In this document: one piece after another, positions 44,229 through 53,204 of the stretch
How positions within the stretch are numbered: the first letter of the stretch is position 1
How the letters are laid out: each line of letters opens with the position of its first letter
Assembly: GCF_001458415.1 (NCBI RefSeq)
Contig: NZ_CYSD01000040.1
Coordinates: 1-64,000 of the forward strand
DNA length: 64,000 nt
Reading direction: 5' to 3'
Source of the DNA: Tritonibacter multivorans
Lineage (GTDB): Bacteria; Pseudomonadota; Alphaproteobacteria; Rhodobacterales; Rhodobacteraceae
Program-made: the position numbers and the translations under genes
The notes under the pieces: model-generated
Databases searched by the model: none
The model's input: only the letters and a program-made list of their open reading frames with translations
What the model was told of the DNA's origin: nothing

Positions 44229-45674
44229 TTAGCCGCGCGCGTAGACGTCCTCGTAGCGGACAATATCATCCTCGCCGACATAGGCGCCGGTCTGCACCTC
44301 GATCAGAACCATCGGCACTTTGCCGGGGTTTTCCATCCGGTGGACACAGCCCAGCGGCAGGTAGACGCTTTCGTTCTCGGTCACCAGTTTCACCTCGTCA
44401 TCCACGGTGACACGGGCGGTGCCTTCGACCACGATCCAGTGTTCAGAGCGGTGGAAGTGGCTTTGCAGGCTGAGGGAGGCGCCGGGGTGCACCATGATCC
44501 GTTTGACCTGAAACCGTTCGCCCACCACAAGGCTTTCAAACCAGCCCCAGGGGCGGTGATCCTTGGGGAAGGTCGTGGCCTGGGCAGATCCTTTGGCCTT
44601 CAGCGCGGTGACGGCTTTTTTCACATCCTGCGCGCGCGACATATCGGCCACCAGAACCGCGTCATTCATCGCCACCGCCATGATGTTTTCCAGACCAATG
44701 CCCACAACCTCGAGCCGCTCACTGTCCGACCGCAAAAGCGTATCTTTGCAGTCAATCGCCGTGGCCTCGCCGGTGGTGACAACACCATCTGCATCGGGGC
44801 CCGCCTCGCGCCAGACCGCATCCCAGCCGCCCAGATCAGACCAGGCCGCATCAAAAGGCACGACCGACAGGTTCTCGGCCTTCTCCATCACCGCATAATC
44901 GATCGAGATATCCTCGGCCTCGCCCCAGGGGCTGGGCGCCAGACGCAGGAACCCCAGATCCACCTCGGCCGCGTCCAATGCGGCCTGCACCGGCGCAATC
45001 AGCGTGGGCGCATGGGTCTGGAAGGCGGCAAGAATGTCTTTTGCGGCAAAAAGGAAGATGCCCGCGTTCCATTTGAAATTGCCGGCCGCGAGCATTTCGG
45101 CCGCGCGGGTGGCATCGGGTTTTTCCACAAATCGTTTCAGCGCCACCGGGTTTCCTGAGGCATCCGGGGTCTCGGCCAGTTCCAGATAGCCGTAAGCCGT
45201 CTCGGCGTGGCTTGGCTGAATACCAAAGGTCACCAGCTGCCCTGCCCGCACCGCCTCAAGCCCGCGCTCAATCGCGGCATGGAAGGCGGCGACATCGGGC
45301 ACCACATGATCGGAGGGCGCCACCAGAAGAATGGCGTCAGGGTCCTGCGCCGCCGCACGCAGAGCGGCGGCCAGAACCGCAGGGGCGGTATTGCGCCCTT
45401 CGGGTTCGATCAGAATAGCGCCGGGATCTATGCCCACCGCCTGCAGTTGTTCGGTGACAATAAAGCGGAAGTCAGAGTTGGTCAGCACCATAGGGGCCGC
45501 GAAGCAGGCCTCGTCCTGCTCCTCGATAAAGAGCCCAGACAGACGTTTGGCCGAAGCCTGAAACAACGTCTCTTTGCCCATCAGGGGCACAAATTGCTTT
45601 GGGTAGCTCTTGCGCGACAGGGGCCAAAGGCGGGTGCCAGAGCCACCACAAAGAAGAACGGGGGTAATGGTCAT
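44229..45674 (-). CDS. manC: Mannose-1-phosphate guanylyltransferase / mannose-6-phosphate isomerase
   Basis: The bifunctional 481-residue enzyme makes GDP-mannose and can also interconvert fructose-6-P and mannose-6-P. The N-terminal nucleotidyltransferase has ITPVLLCGGSGTRLWPLSRKSYPKQF and FVEKPDATRAAEML. The C-terminal cupin (type II PMI) has RPWGWFESLVVGERFQVKRIMVHPGASLSLQSHFHRSEHWIVVEGTA. Length and order match AlgA/ManC/CpsB. It supplies GDP-mannose for the polysaccharide and possibly substrate for a mannose-based nonulosonate pathway. It stands alone on the minus strand, with a phosphatase gene 184 bp upstream. Confidence 0.96.
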   Translation of the reverse strand: MTITPVLLCGGSGTRLWPLSRKSYPKQFVPLMGKETLFQASAKRLSGLFIEEQDEACFAAPMVLTNSDFRFIVTEQLQAVGIDPGAILIEPEGRNTAPAVLAAALRAAAQDPDAILLVAPSDHVVPDVAAFHAAIERGLEAVRAGQLVTFGIQPSHAETAYGYLELAETPDASGNPVALKRFVEKPDATRAAEMLAAGNFKWNAGIFLFAAKDILAAFQTHAPTLIAPVQAALDAAEVDLGFLRLAPSPWGEAEDISIDYAVMEKAENLSVVPFDAAWSDLGGWDAVWREAGPDADGVVTTGEATAIDCKDTLLRSDSERLEVVGIGLENIMAVAMNDAVLVADMSRAQDVKKAVTALKAKGSAQATTFPKDHRPWGWFESLVVGERFQVKRIMVHPGASLSLQSHFHRSEHWIVVEGTARVTVDDEVKLVTENESVYLPLGCVHRMENPGKVPMVLIEVQTGAYVGEDDIVRYEDVYARG

Positions 45675-45858
45675 AGATTGTACCTGAAATAGGACTCTTT
45701 GGAAGTGTTGTACGGGTTTCCCAAGCGGTGCTCAACTGAGGCGCAACCGCAAGATCCGTCGTCCCTGCGCTCAGCGTTGTGGGACATAGTCCTGCTCGGT
45801 TAGAACGAGGGAATGGGTTTTGTCCAGATGGCCATGTCTTCGATCATGCCCTCTACCG

Positions 45859-46590
45859 TCAGGAGAACATGTGGAAGGTGATGTCCGCGTCGCTGATCCG
45901 GGCGGCGGTCAGGCGGCCGGTGGCATAGGCGCCGGTGTCCACATTGATCCGGCCCGGGGTCAGCGTTGGCACCGGGACGATCGTGTGGCCATGCACCACC
46001 CAAAGCCCATCGTCGCGTCGCGTTTTTTCAAAATTTGGATGCCCCCACCTGAGGGCGGCCGTGTCCTGTTGAGCCATGGGCCGGGACGGGTCTGCACCGG
46101 CGTGGGTGACCGCGACATTCCCGGTTTGCCAGAAGGAGGGCAGGGCGCGCAGCCAGTCCAGAAGCGCCGGGCCCATGGCCTCGACCAGGGCATCACGGGC
46201 CGCGCCAAGCCGGTCGGGGGAGGCGGTGTCCGTGATCCCGCCAATGCCAAAGCTCGCCAGCGTCTGCACCCCGCCATGGCGCAGCCAGCGCGGGCCGTAT
46301 GTGGCGGGATCATCAATAAAGCTAAGCATCATCTCTTCGTGGTTGCCCATCAGGCAAATGGCCTCGGGCAGCTCTTTGAGGGTCAGAAGCACCTCAGCGC
46401 TGAAATCGCCCCGATCGATATAGTCGCCGACAAAGATCAGCTGGTCGATATGGCCCAGATCGGGAAAGGCCTGCAGCAGATCCACGCGCCCGTGAATATC
46501 GCCGACAACCGCGATGGTCTGGCCGGGGCAGGGCGCGGGTAACGGGGGGGCGAGGCGTGCACGCAGGTTCTGAAACAGGGAACGGATCAT
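45859..46590 (-). CDS. Metallophosphoesterase / serine-threonine protein phosphatase family
   Basis: From the ATG complementary to 46588-46590 the product is 243 residues. It has the full PPP-family metal and phosphate sites: VVGDIHGRVDLL (GDxHG), FVGDYIDRGDFS (GDxxDRG), LMGNHEEMML (GNHE), VAVTHAGADPS and VVHGHT. This is the compact bacterial PrpA/ApaH-like form. Targets could be phosphoproteins such as the BY-kinase at 58383, or a small molecule, but nothing in the sequence decides. The longer frame to 46713 has no family similarity. Confidence 0.88.
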   Translation of the reverse strand: MIRSLFQNLRARLAPPLPAPCPGQTIAVVGDIHGRVDLLQAFPDLGHIDQLIFVGDYIDRGDFSAEVLLTLKELPEAICLMGNHEEMMLSFIDDPATYGPRWLRHGGVQTLASFGIGGITDTASPDRLGAARDALVEAMGPALLDWLRALPSFWQTGNVAVTHAGADPSRPMAQQDTAALRWGHPNFEKTRRDDGLWVVHGHTIVPVPTLTPGRINVDTGAYATGRLTAARISDADITFHMFS

Positions 46591-46669
46591 CTTCTGGTTC
46601 TGCCAGATTTCTGCCCTTGACCGCAATATCGTCCGCCACAGGTCAGGGGGCGGGCCGGTGCGGCGACCG

Positions 46670-47908
46670 CTATGCCCAGAGCCTCTTTTTGATGATCCGG
46701 CGCACGGTGCCAAGGGTCGAGCCCAGCTTTTCCCGCAGGGGCAGGGTCAACCAGATGCCAAACAGGTCGAGGTTCTGGAAATTCGTATTGGGCAGCCGGA
46801 ACAGGCGATGCGCCATGCGGCGCCCCCAGATCGCGCCTTTCTTGCGCAGCAGGCCGTCCTGGGATTTATCAAGCTTCCAGGTCTCGGCCGGGGTGGCCTG
46901 CAGATAGCCTGCGGCAATAGCGCCTTCGATGATCTCTTTGCCCAGTTTGGTGCGGGCGACAATCAGGGAAAAGCCGGGGTTTTCGCCATCCGGTTCCTCG
47001 TACCAGGGATCGCCGCAGGAAATATCGGCAAGTTCCCCCGCCCCATCCGGCCACAGCTGCGTGGCCCAGGGGCGGAACCGTTGCAGATAGGCCCAGCTTT
47101 TCTGGTAGATCCAGTGCTGGCGCGGGTCCTGGCCTGCGTTGCGCGTGGTGAAATAGCCGGGCCAGCCGTGCCCGCGGTAGCGCAGGGTCTCGAGCCCCTC
47201 TTCGGGCACGTCAAATTCCCCCATCAGCTTGCGCGTGGCCAGGGTCGGCGGGGTTTCGGCGCAGAAGAACGACATGGTGACGCCGATGTTTTTCGCCAGC
47301 GCCGGGATTTCGGCCATGGCATTGCGGGTGGCCACGATTTCCACCGGCTTGCCGATCACAACACAGGGCGCAGGCGCGGCTTCCACCTGTCCCAGCCCTT
47401 CGCAGACCGAGGCCGGCGAATAGCGCGATCCAACCACCGCCAGCAGGTCGTCGCGGCTGCGCGACAGGCGGGTTTTATTGCGAATGGGATCTTCGGGGTT
47501 TTCGCCCGTGTGCAGGACACCGTGATGACCCAGTTCATTCAGGCAATAAAGCGACAGGGCGGTCAAGGCGCCGCCAGAGCTGCCTTTGAAGCGGATCTCT
47601 TCGTCACTGGCAAAGCCTTCCCAGATGCCGGTGATCGCGCCCCAGTTGCGTTCGGTGGTCTTGTCGACAGCGGGGTCGTAATCGGGGCGGGATTTCAGGA
47701 TCCCGAAATCGGCATTCACGGTCGGGCAGACCTTGGTTGCCAGCGCGCGCGTCTGGGCGCTGATGTCGGGAGAAATCTCCGGGCGCAGCCCGACCGCGTC
47801 GATGTCTTTCATCGGCGCTTTGTCTGCACCGCACACATAGCTGCACACACCACATCCCAGACACAGCAGGGGGGCATGTGTTGCACTGCTTTTTCCGCTT
47901 TTTGTCAC
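46670..47908 (-). CDS. FrhB/FdhB-type coenzyme F420 dehydrogenase beta-subunit family Fe-S protein
   Basis: The GTG complementary to 47906-47908, preceded by AAAGG, gives 412 residues. A TTG at 47941 is the alternative. The N-terminus has a 4Fe-4S motif LLCLGCGVCSYVCGADK. The FrhB-type C-terminal domain follows (IRFKGSSGGALTALSLYCL, VVGSRYSPASVC, MSFFCAETPPTLATRKLM, RYRGHGWPGYFTTR, ISCGDPWYEE). Family members occur in F420 hydrogenases, but many sit in bacterial polysaccharide clusters, often with pyruvyl transferases, where the redox role is unknown. The reductant and sugar substrate cannot be inferred. Confidence 0.82.
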   Translation of the reverse strand: MTKSGKSSATHAPLLCLGCGVCSYVCGADKAPMKDIDAVGLRPEISPDISAQTRALATKVCPTVNADFGILKSRPDYDPAVDKTTERNWGAITGIWEGFASDEEIRFKGSSGGALTALSLYCLNELGHHGVLHTGENPEDPIRNKTRLSRSRDDLLAVVGSRYSPASVCEGLGQVEAAPAPCVVIGKPVEIVATRNAMAEIPALAKNIGVTMSFFCAETPPTLATRKLMGEFDVPEEGLETLRYRGHGWPGYFTTRNAGQDPRQHWIYQKSWAYLQRFRPWATQLWPDGAGELADISCGDPWYEEPDGENPGFSLIVARTKLGKEIIEGAIAAGYLQATPAETWKLDKSQDGLLRKKGAIWGRRMAHRLFRLPNTNFQNLDLFGIWLTLPLREKLGSTLGTVRRIIKKRLWA

Positions 47909-47972
47909 TGTCGCGCCTTTATATTCGTCGCCGCCTAACAATCATGACGAGACGACAACAACAAGACAAAGA

Positions 47973-48038
47973 CTGGGCGATTGTCCGCGGGTCAGGGATT
48001 TGGCCGAAACCTGTATCCTTTCTGCGGCAATCGCCCAG
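47973..48038 (-). terminator. Long-stem terminator candidate downstream of the SGNH gene
   Basis: Arms CTGGGCGATTGtCCGC (47973-47988) and GCGGCAATCGCCCAG (48024-48038) pair with a single bulge around a 35-base loop. Reading the minus strand, the stem exits into TCTTTGTCTTGTTGTTG. It lies 43 bp past the stop of the gene at 48081. Confidence 0.55.
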
Positions 48039-48080
48039 CTATTGTGCGCCCTCAAAATCAGGGCATCTGTCTGTGTCCGA

Positions 48081-50183
48081 TCAGAACTCGACTTCAAGGT
48101 ACTGTTGCGGGATGAATTCATACAGCGTGTCGGTTTGCAGGTTCAGATGGCCACCGGGGTCCGTCGCCGTGAAGGACTGCCCGTCGTCATAGAGCGTTGT
48201 GCCGCCCCAGCCTTTGCCGCCGCCATCGGCCATCCAGCCCTCGGAGTCATTGCGACCAATCCAGAGGTTAAACGTGCCGCTCAGCGCTTCGCTGTAGGTG
48301 AATTCGATCGTGTCTTCGTCAACAATATGGGCCGAGACAATCTCACCGGGGGCAGAGCCCTGATTGCTGCGATAGATGCCGATCCCGAAATTGTCCGGCA
48401 CGCCGGCAAAATCATCATCTGCATAGACATCCGGGTTCGATTGCAGGGCGCCCACGACATTGGCAAAGTCGATCTGGAACGTATTGCCGCCCATGGCGCG
48501 CACGGCCTCAATGGTGATGGGGGCAACCGGGGTGCCGTCCATATTGGCCTGAATATGCGTGCCGATCTGCGTGCCCATCATATAGTAGCCTTCGCCGCTG
48601 AGATGGGCATTGGAGGCCTGGCCGCCGGCGGGATATTGCGCGTTGAACATCCATTCGGTGGAGCCGAGGAAAATATCCGGGTCGTCCTGAATGGCCTGGA
48701 ACTGTTCACCGGTGGTGGTCTTGCCGCCAAAGCCGCGCACAATGGTGGAATACATGTTCACGTCAAAGTCGCTGCCAAAGATCGAGGTGGCAAAATCCTG
48801 CACCTCGTCGAGATGGGCCGAGAGACCATCGGAATAATCGCCCTCAGAGCCCGACTGCCCCTGAATCCAGACCAGTTCGATCTGCGGGTCAATGGTATAG
48901 CCCATGCTGTCGGCGTGCGCCTTGAGCAGCTCCAGCTGGCCGGTCAGACCGTCCAGCGTGTTTTCGCGAATGTAATCCAGCGATTTGCCGGACTGCCCAT
49001 AGTGGAGCGAGACAAAGGTGGTATCCGGGTTGGCCTCGGCCAGCACATTCATGGCGCCGGTTGCAGGGGTTTCCTGGGCCACTTCAAACCGCGGGGTGAA
49101 GCCATTGAAGGCCTCGTCATCCACCGCTGCGGTGTCCCAGCCCCGGGCGCCGTTCTGCGGATTGTCGAAATCCAGCATCAGCGAGTTTTCATATTGCGGA
49201 CCGGTGTTGACCCAGTCGCGCCCGGTGGCGCCAAAGGCCAGGGACTGGCCGCCAAAGATCACGATCTTCAGGGGGTTTTCTGCGGCTGCGGGCGGGTCTT
49301 CGGCGGGGGGATCTGCGGGGGGATCTGCGGGCTCTTCGGCGCCGCCCGTATCCCCACCTGTACCAGCTCCGGTGTCCTCGTCGGCATCGCCACCGGTCTC
49401 ACTGCCCGTGTCATCCCCTGTATCTGTGTCTTCATCTGCGCGGAACACAAACATATCGGACAGGTCTGCCTCGGTTGTGTTGTCAACGCGCAAAAGCGTG
49501 TTGTCTTCCAGCCGGATGTCCAGACGTGCCCCGTTCTGGGTGATCGTGGCTGCGTCCAGAACCGTCTCATCGGCGAGCGAAATCTTGTCCTGACCCAGTT
49601 CGAAATCGGTGATGCGCACGACGTCATCGCCGTAGTTCACCTCAAAGATATCGGCGCCTGCGCCCCCTTCGACCCAGAAATCCTGGCCGCTGCCTGCGAT
49701 AATGTAATCGTCGCCATCAGAGCCAAAGATCTTGTCGCGGCCATCGGTGCCCTCAATCAGGTTGACGGAGCTGTCGGAAGCGATGGGATCAAAGTTGATG
49801 GAGTCTGAGGGAAGATCTGCTTTGAAGGCGAAAATCTCGCCAAGATCGGCTGTGGTGACGCCATCGATGCGCACCAATGTGCCATCTTTCAGACGGATGT
49901 CAAAACGGGTGCCGTCCTGCGTAAAGGTAGCGCCGTCCAGAACCGACGGGTCATTGAGAACGATCTTATCCTGGCCCAGCTCGAAATCGGCAATACGCAC
50001 GACATCATCGCCGTAGTTCACCTCGAACGCGTCTGCGCCGCCGCCGCCCAGCAGGTAAAAATCCTGCCCGCCGCCGGCGATAATATAATCCGCCTCATCG
50101 GTGCCAATAATGTTGTCCCGGCCATCCGTTCCAGCGACCACATTCATTGCAGTAAAACCCAAAAAGGATGTCGCCTGTGTCAT
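48081..50183 (-). CDS. Secreted SGNH/sialate-O-acetylesterase-like protein with duplicated RTX module
   Basis: From the ATG complementary to 50181-50183 the product is 700 residues. A GTG at 50213 would add ten. Residues 14-123 and 141-250 are tandem copies of one module (GTDGRDNIIGTDEADYI...EVNYGDDVVRIADFELGQDKI and its near repeat). An acidic Gly/Pro linker spans 251-302. The C-terminal SGNH domain has block I FGGQSLAFG (Ser314), QGQSGSEGD near 441-449 like the QGEsD motif of carbohydrate esterase family 6, and NAHLSGEGY with His527. It may remove O-acetyl groups from matrix polysaccharide. Absence of a Sec signal suggests type I secretion. Confidence 0.8.
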   Translation of the reverse strand: MTQATSFLGFTAMNVVAGTDGRDNIIGTDEADYIIAGGGQDFYLLGGGGADAFEVNYGDDVVRIADFELGQDKIVLNDPSVLDGATFTQDGTRFDIRLKDGTLVRIDGVTTADLGEIFAFKADLPSDSINFDPIASDSSVNLIEGTDGRDKIFGSDGDDYIIAGSGQDFWVEGGAGADIFEVNYGDDVVRITDFELGQDKISLADETVLDAATITQNGARLDIRLEDNTLLRVDNTTEADLSDMFVFRADEDTDTGDDTGSETGGDADEDTGAGTGGDTGGAEEPADPPADPPAEDPPAAAENPLKIVIFGGQSLAFGATGRDWVNTGPQYENSLMLDFDNPQNGARGWDTAAVDDEAFNGFTPRFEVAQETPATGAMNVLAEANPDTTFVSLHYGQSGKSLDYIRENTLDGLTGQLELLKAHADSMGYTIDPQIELVWIQGQSGSEGDYSDGLSAHLDEVQDFATSIFGSDFDVNMYSTIVRGFGGKTTTGEQFQAIQDDPDIFLGSTEWMFNAQYPAGGQASNAHLSGEGYYMMGTQIGTHIQANMDGTPVAPITIEAVRAMGGNTFQIDFANVVGALQSNPDVYADDDFAGVPDNFGIGIYRSNQGSAPGEIVSAHIVDEDTIEFTYSEALSGTFNLWIGRNDSEGWMADGGGKGWGGTTLYDDGQSFTATDPGGHLNLQTDTLYEFIPQQYLEVEF

Positions 50184-50365
50184 TGTCACGATCCACTCGA
50201 ATAATGTTTTCACCGGTTTCTCATTCCCTCAGGATTGGTATTTTTTTGTGGCTTTTTGGCGTTGAAAGGTAGCTTCTCCTACACCTCAAAACCGAAGATT
50301 AAGTGTCAATTTTACGCGTCTCGGCCGTTCGTTGCTCATTCGCGGTGCGCAGAGCGATATTTCGC

Positions 50366-50417
50366 GCAGTGTTTTTGCGCAGTGTATTGGGGCAGTGTTT
50401 TCAGACGGTGTTTCAGG
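50366..50417. repeat. 13-bp tandem repeats in a divergent promoter region
   Basis: GCAGTGT recurs at 50366, 50379 and 50392, an exact 13-base period (units GCAGTGTTTTTGC, GCAGTGTATTGGG, GCAGTGTTTTCAG), with a degraded fourth unit at 50405. They lie in the 321-bp gap between the SGNH gene (minus) and the acyltransferase (plus). The gap is otherwise gene-free and AT-rich near 50230-50310. A regulator array is possible. Confidence 0.45.
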
Positions 50418-50504
50418 CGGTGACCTTTGCACTGTCACAGGCTTTGCAGTATGGGCGGTTACATACAGGGTTTTGCAATCATATTGTCGGGAGCATCGCA
50501 GCAG

Positions 50505-51011
50505 ATGACACAGTCCAACGGTTCGTCGCAGAAGGTCAAACGGGCGGGGCTCAACCGTCTGCACCGGGTGCGCTATTTGGTGATCGATCTGGTGCGCTGG
50601 TACTATCGCCGTATCTGGGGGCTGGACCTGCATCCGACCTGTCAGTTTTCGCTCTCGACCAAGTTCGACAAGACCTGGCCCAAGGGCGTGCATGTGGGCG
50701 CGGACAGCTATGTGGCCTTTGATGTGCGCATCCTGTCCCATGACATGCCGCGCGGGTTGTTTACCGACACCTATATTGGCGCGCGCTGCTTTATTGGCGG
50801 CTCCAGCATCATTATGCCCGGTGTGCGCATTGGCGATGACTGCGTCGTGGGGGCGGGCTCTGTGGTGACCAAATCGGTCCCCTCGGGCAGCATTGTGGCG
50901 GGCAATCCGGCGCGGGTTCTGCGCTCTGGGTTGAAGCTCGGGCAATACGGGCGCCTGCCCGAAGCCGATGCGATCGAGGCCAGCAAGGCGCTGGAAGAAC
51001 ACAGCGCCTAA
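50505..51011 (+). CDS. Hexapeptide-repeat acyltransferase (WcaF/colanic acid type)
   Basis: The ATG at 50505 gives 168 residues. After a basic N-terminus (VKRAGLNRLHRVRYLVIDLVRWYYRRIWGLDLH), the left-handed beta-helix is visible: GVHVGADSYVAFDVRILSHDM, TYIGARCFIGGSSIIMPGVRIGDDCVVGAGSVVTKSVPSGSIVAGNPARVLR. The final GSIVAGNPARV is the hallmark of LacA/WcaF-type O-acetyltransferases. It probably acetylates a sugar of the polysaccharide, which would give the neighbouring SGNH esterase its substrate. Earlier in-frame starts exist (50427, 50451) but are less likely. Confidence 0.85.
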   Translation: MTQSNGSSQKVKRAGLNRLHRVRYLVIDLVRWYYRRIWGLDLHPTCQFSLSTKFDKTWPKGVHVGADSYVAFDVRILSHDMPRGLFTDTYIGARCFIGGSSIIMPGVRIGDDCVVGAGSVVTKSVPSGSIVAGNPARVLRSGLKLGQYGRLPEADAIEASKALEEHSA

Positions 51012-51044
51012 GCGTCAGGCTCAGGTTCAGGCTCAGGTTCTGAC

Positions 51045-51959
51045 TTAGGCGTCGCGCAGCGCCGCGACCTCGGGCCAGTTGGTGATCTGTTCGGAATAGG
51101 GCTTGCCGCCGGACACTTTCTGCAGACGCGGGATGGGGTCGAACTGATCGTCGATCCCCATCAGCGCCGCCATCTGTTCAGACAGCCCGTCGGCAAAGCG
51201 GGTGCGGCCGCTGTCGGCGGGGCTGGTCTCGTCGGGCACAAACAGATCCTCGTAGCAAAGCTCGACAAAATTCTCCTGACCGGCAAAGATGTCCCGGATC
51301 ACATCATGGGTGGCATTGATCTGCGCGATCTGCGCTTTCACCGCCTCCGTGTTGATCTCAAAAGGTGCAACCTCCTGAGCGGCCGCCCCCTGATAGCTGT
51401 GAAAGGCGCCGCGCCGTTCGGCGATCTGGCCAGAGGTATAGCGCGCCACAAGATCCTTGCGCGTCAGCAGAACCACCGGCGCCTGCGCCTTTTTCAGCTG
51501 GTGAAACAGATCGAAATCCGGCCCCGGCATACGCCAGTTTCCCTCAATCAGATGCAGGCTTTCTATTTTCAGGTCAAACAGGCAGCGCATGGCCGGTTTG
51601 CGGCGCACAAGCTGCGCACAGAAGCGGTAAAACTCCCGCTGCATCTGTGTTGGTCGCAGCGGCCAGACCCACAGCACCCCGCGGCTCAGCCATTGGAAGT
51701 AGGAATAGTAGCTTTCTTCGCCCAGCACTTCGCCAAAGGTCAGAACCTGCGGGTGGGTGCCGAGGAAATCCGCAAAAACGGTCGACCCCGAGCGCCCGTA
51801 ACACAGCAGAAACACCCCCCGCCCGTCCATCTGGCGCAGATAGGCCTCGGGCGTGGGGCGGTTGTCAAAGTTCTGTTTGCGGCGGAAGAGCATGTTGTAA
51901 TAGGGGCGCAGGGCGCGCAGGCGTTCACGTACAGCTGGAATATGCAGAAGGCTTGTCAT
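51045..51959 (-). CDS. Sulfotransferase family protein (Stf0-like)
   Basis: The 304-residue product has GVFLLCYGRSGSTVFADFLGTHPQVL near residues 48-70, the 5'-phosphosulfate loop in the YxRSGST form of Stf0 and roseobacter sulfotransferases. LKKAQAPVVLLTRKDLVARYTSGQIAERRGAFH follows, as the 3'-phosphate segment. A conserved late acidic/aromatic segment FVELCYEDLF is also typical. It is the third sulfotransferase-like gene in the window, and it converges on the acyltransferase gene. The 33-bp gap between them holds a 12-bp tandem repeat (51016-51039). Confidence 0.82.
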   Translation of the reverse strand: MTSLLHIPAVRERLRALRPYYNMLFRRKQNFDNRPTPEAYLRQMDGRGVFLLCYGRSGSTVFADFLGTHPQVLTFGEVLGEESYYSYFQWLSRGVLWVWPLRPTQMQREFYRFCAQLVRRKPAMRCLFDLKIESLHLIEGNWRMPGPDFDLFHQLKKAQAPVVLLTRKDLVARYTSGQIAERRGAFHSYQGAAAQEVAPFEINTEAVKAQIAQINATHDVIRDIFAGQENFVELCYEDLFVPDETSPADSGRTRFADGLSEQMAALMGIDDQFDPIPRLQKVSGGKPYSEQITNWPEVAALRDA

Positions 51960-52137
51960 CGTTTCACGCCAATAATTTCCTTAACTGGCCCGATACCATG
52001 TGCTGCAAAAGCGGGCAATCAGAGATGTTCTGTGGTGTGAGCCCGGTCTGCAATTGACGGATTTTTGCCCAAGGATTAGCCCAAGTATGAGCCTAAGTCG
52101 TCTCCCGCGTGGGGGCACACAGGGGTGTCAAACACAT

Positions 52138-52180
52138 GTCGTAAAACGCGTGTTGTAAAATCTGGCCCGCGTCGTAAAAC
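52138..52180. repeat. GTyGTAAAAy elements upstream of the Alg14-like gene
   Basis: Three copies of GTCGTAAAAC/GTTGTAAAAT start at 52138, 52152 and 52171 in the 259-bp gap between the divergent sulfotransferase and Alg14-like genes. They could be regulator sites or chance. The gap also contains a run of degenerate GCCCAAG/GCCTAAG elements. Confidence 0.3.
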
Positions 52181-52218
52181 ACAAGGGTAGTTCTGGACGG
52201 CCAAGGATAGGGTACCTT

Positions 52219-52710
52219 ATGGATGCGCGCCCCAAACAGATCAGGGTTCTTGCGGTGTCATCAGGGGGCGGCCACTGGAGCGAATTGCGCCGCCTGCGCC
52301 CGTCTTGGGCCGAGGCCGCGGTGAGCTATGCGGTGACCGAGGCGGATTACCGCAAAGAACTGGCCGCAGAGGCCGCTGACACCGGCACCGCCTGCCCCGA
52401 TTTCTATGTTGTCACCGACGCCAATGCGACCAATAAGATCCGGCTGATTTTTTCGGCGCTGACCGTGTTGCGCGTGGTGTTGCGGGTGCGCCCGGATGTG
52501 GTCATCTCGACCGGGGCGGCGCCGGGATATTTTGCCATTCGCTTTGGTAAAATGATGGGGGCCCGGACGATCTGGGTCGACAGTATTGCCAATGCCGAAG
52601 AGCTGTCCGTTTCGGGCAAGCTGGCCCGCAAACACAGCGATCTGTGGCTGACCCAATGGCCGCATCTGGCAGACCAGACCGGCGCGGCCTATGCGGGGAC
52701 GGTGCTATGA
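52219..52710 (+). CDS. Alg14/PssD-like UDP-GlcNAc transferase membrane subunit
   Basis: The 163-residue product starts at an ATG and has IRVLAVSSGGGHWSELRRLRPSW, the Alg14/MurG-like N-terminal domain with the SGGGH loop. It continues VVTDANATNKIRLIFSALTVLRVVLRVRPDVVISTGAAPGYFAIRFGKMMGARTIWVDS. In bacteria this half works with an Alg13-like half, encoded next with an ATGA overlap, to form a complete GT-B enzyme. Related pairs (PssD/PssE, CpsF/CpsG) add the second sugar, often glucuronic acid or galactose, to the lipid-linked first sugar. Confidence 0.88.
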   Translation: MDARPKQIRVLAVSSGGGHWSELRRLRPSWAEAAVSYAVTEADYRKELAAEAADTGTACPDFYVVTDANATNKIRLIFSALTVLRVVLRVRPDVVISTGAAPGYFAIRFGKMMGARTIWVDSIANAEELSVSGKLARKHSDLWLTQWPHLADQTGAAYAGTVL

Positions 52711-53201
52711 TTTTTCTGACCGTTGGCACCCAGCTGCCCTTTGACCGCCTGGTCCAGAGCGTGGACGCCTGGGCCGAAGCCAACCCGTCGGTGCCGGTCT
52801 TTGCACAGGTTGGCGCAGTGGGGCGGCAAGGCTACACGCCGCGCCATATGGACTTTGCCGCCAGCTTGCCCGCGCAGGACTATGACCAGCGCTGCAAGAC
52901 CGCCCGACTGGTCATTGCCCATGCGGGAACCGGCAGTTTCATCAAGGCCCTGTCCATGGGCACGCCCCTGTTGGCGATGCCGCGCCGGGCCGAATTTGGC
53001 GAGCACCGCAATGACCATCAGGTGGCCACGGCCAATCACTTTGCCGGCCGCGACGGGATCTCGATTGTCTCTGATCCGACAGAGCTGGCCCCCGCCATCA
53101 CCCGCCTTCTTGCGACCGACGCCGTGGCGCCGATCCTGTCGCCCTATGCCAGCGACGCGCTGCTTGCCAGCATTCGCACCGTTATCTTTGACGAGCAGTA
53201 G
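52707..53201 (+). CDS. Alg13/PssE-like glycosyltransferase catalytic subunit
   Basis: The ATG at 52707 overlaps the upstream stop by four bases and gives 164 residues. The N-terminus MIFLTVGTQLPFDRLVQSVDAWA and the later LVIAHAGTGSFIKALSMGTPLLAMPRRAEFGEHRNDHQVATANHFA are the GT28 C-terminal donor-binding domain of Alg13/EpsF type. It is only functional as a complex with the Alg14-like subunit. It is 3 bp before the next GT2 gene, so these three form one glycosylation operon. Confidence 0.9.
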   Translation: MIFLTVGTQLPFDRLVQSVDAWAEANPSVPVFAQVGAVGRQGYTPRHMDFAASLPAQDYDQRCKTARLVIAHAGTGSFIKALSMGTPLLAMPRRAEFGEHRNDHQVATANHFAGRDGISIVSDPTELAPAITRLLATDAVAPILSPYASDALLASIRTVIFDEQ

Positions 53202-53204
53202 CAG

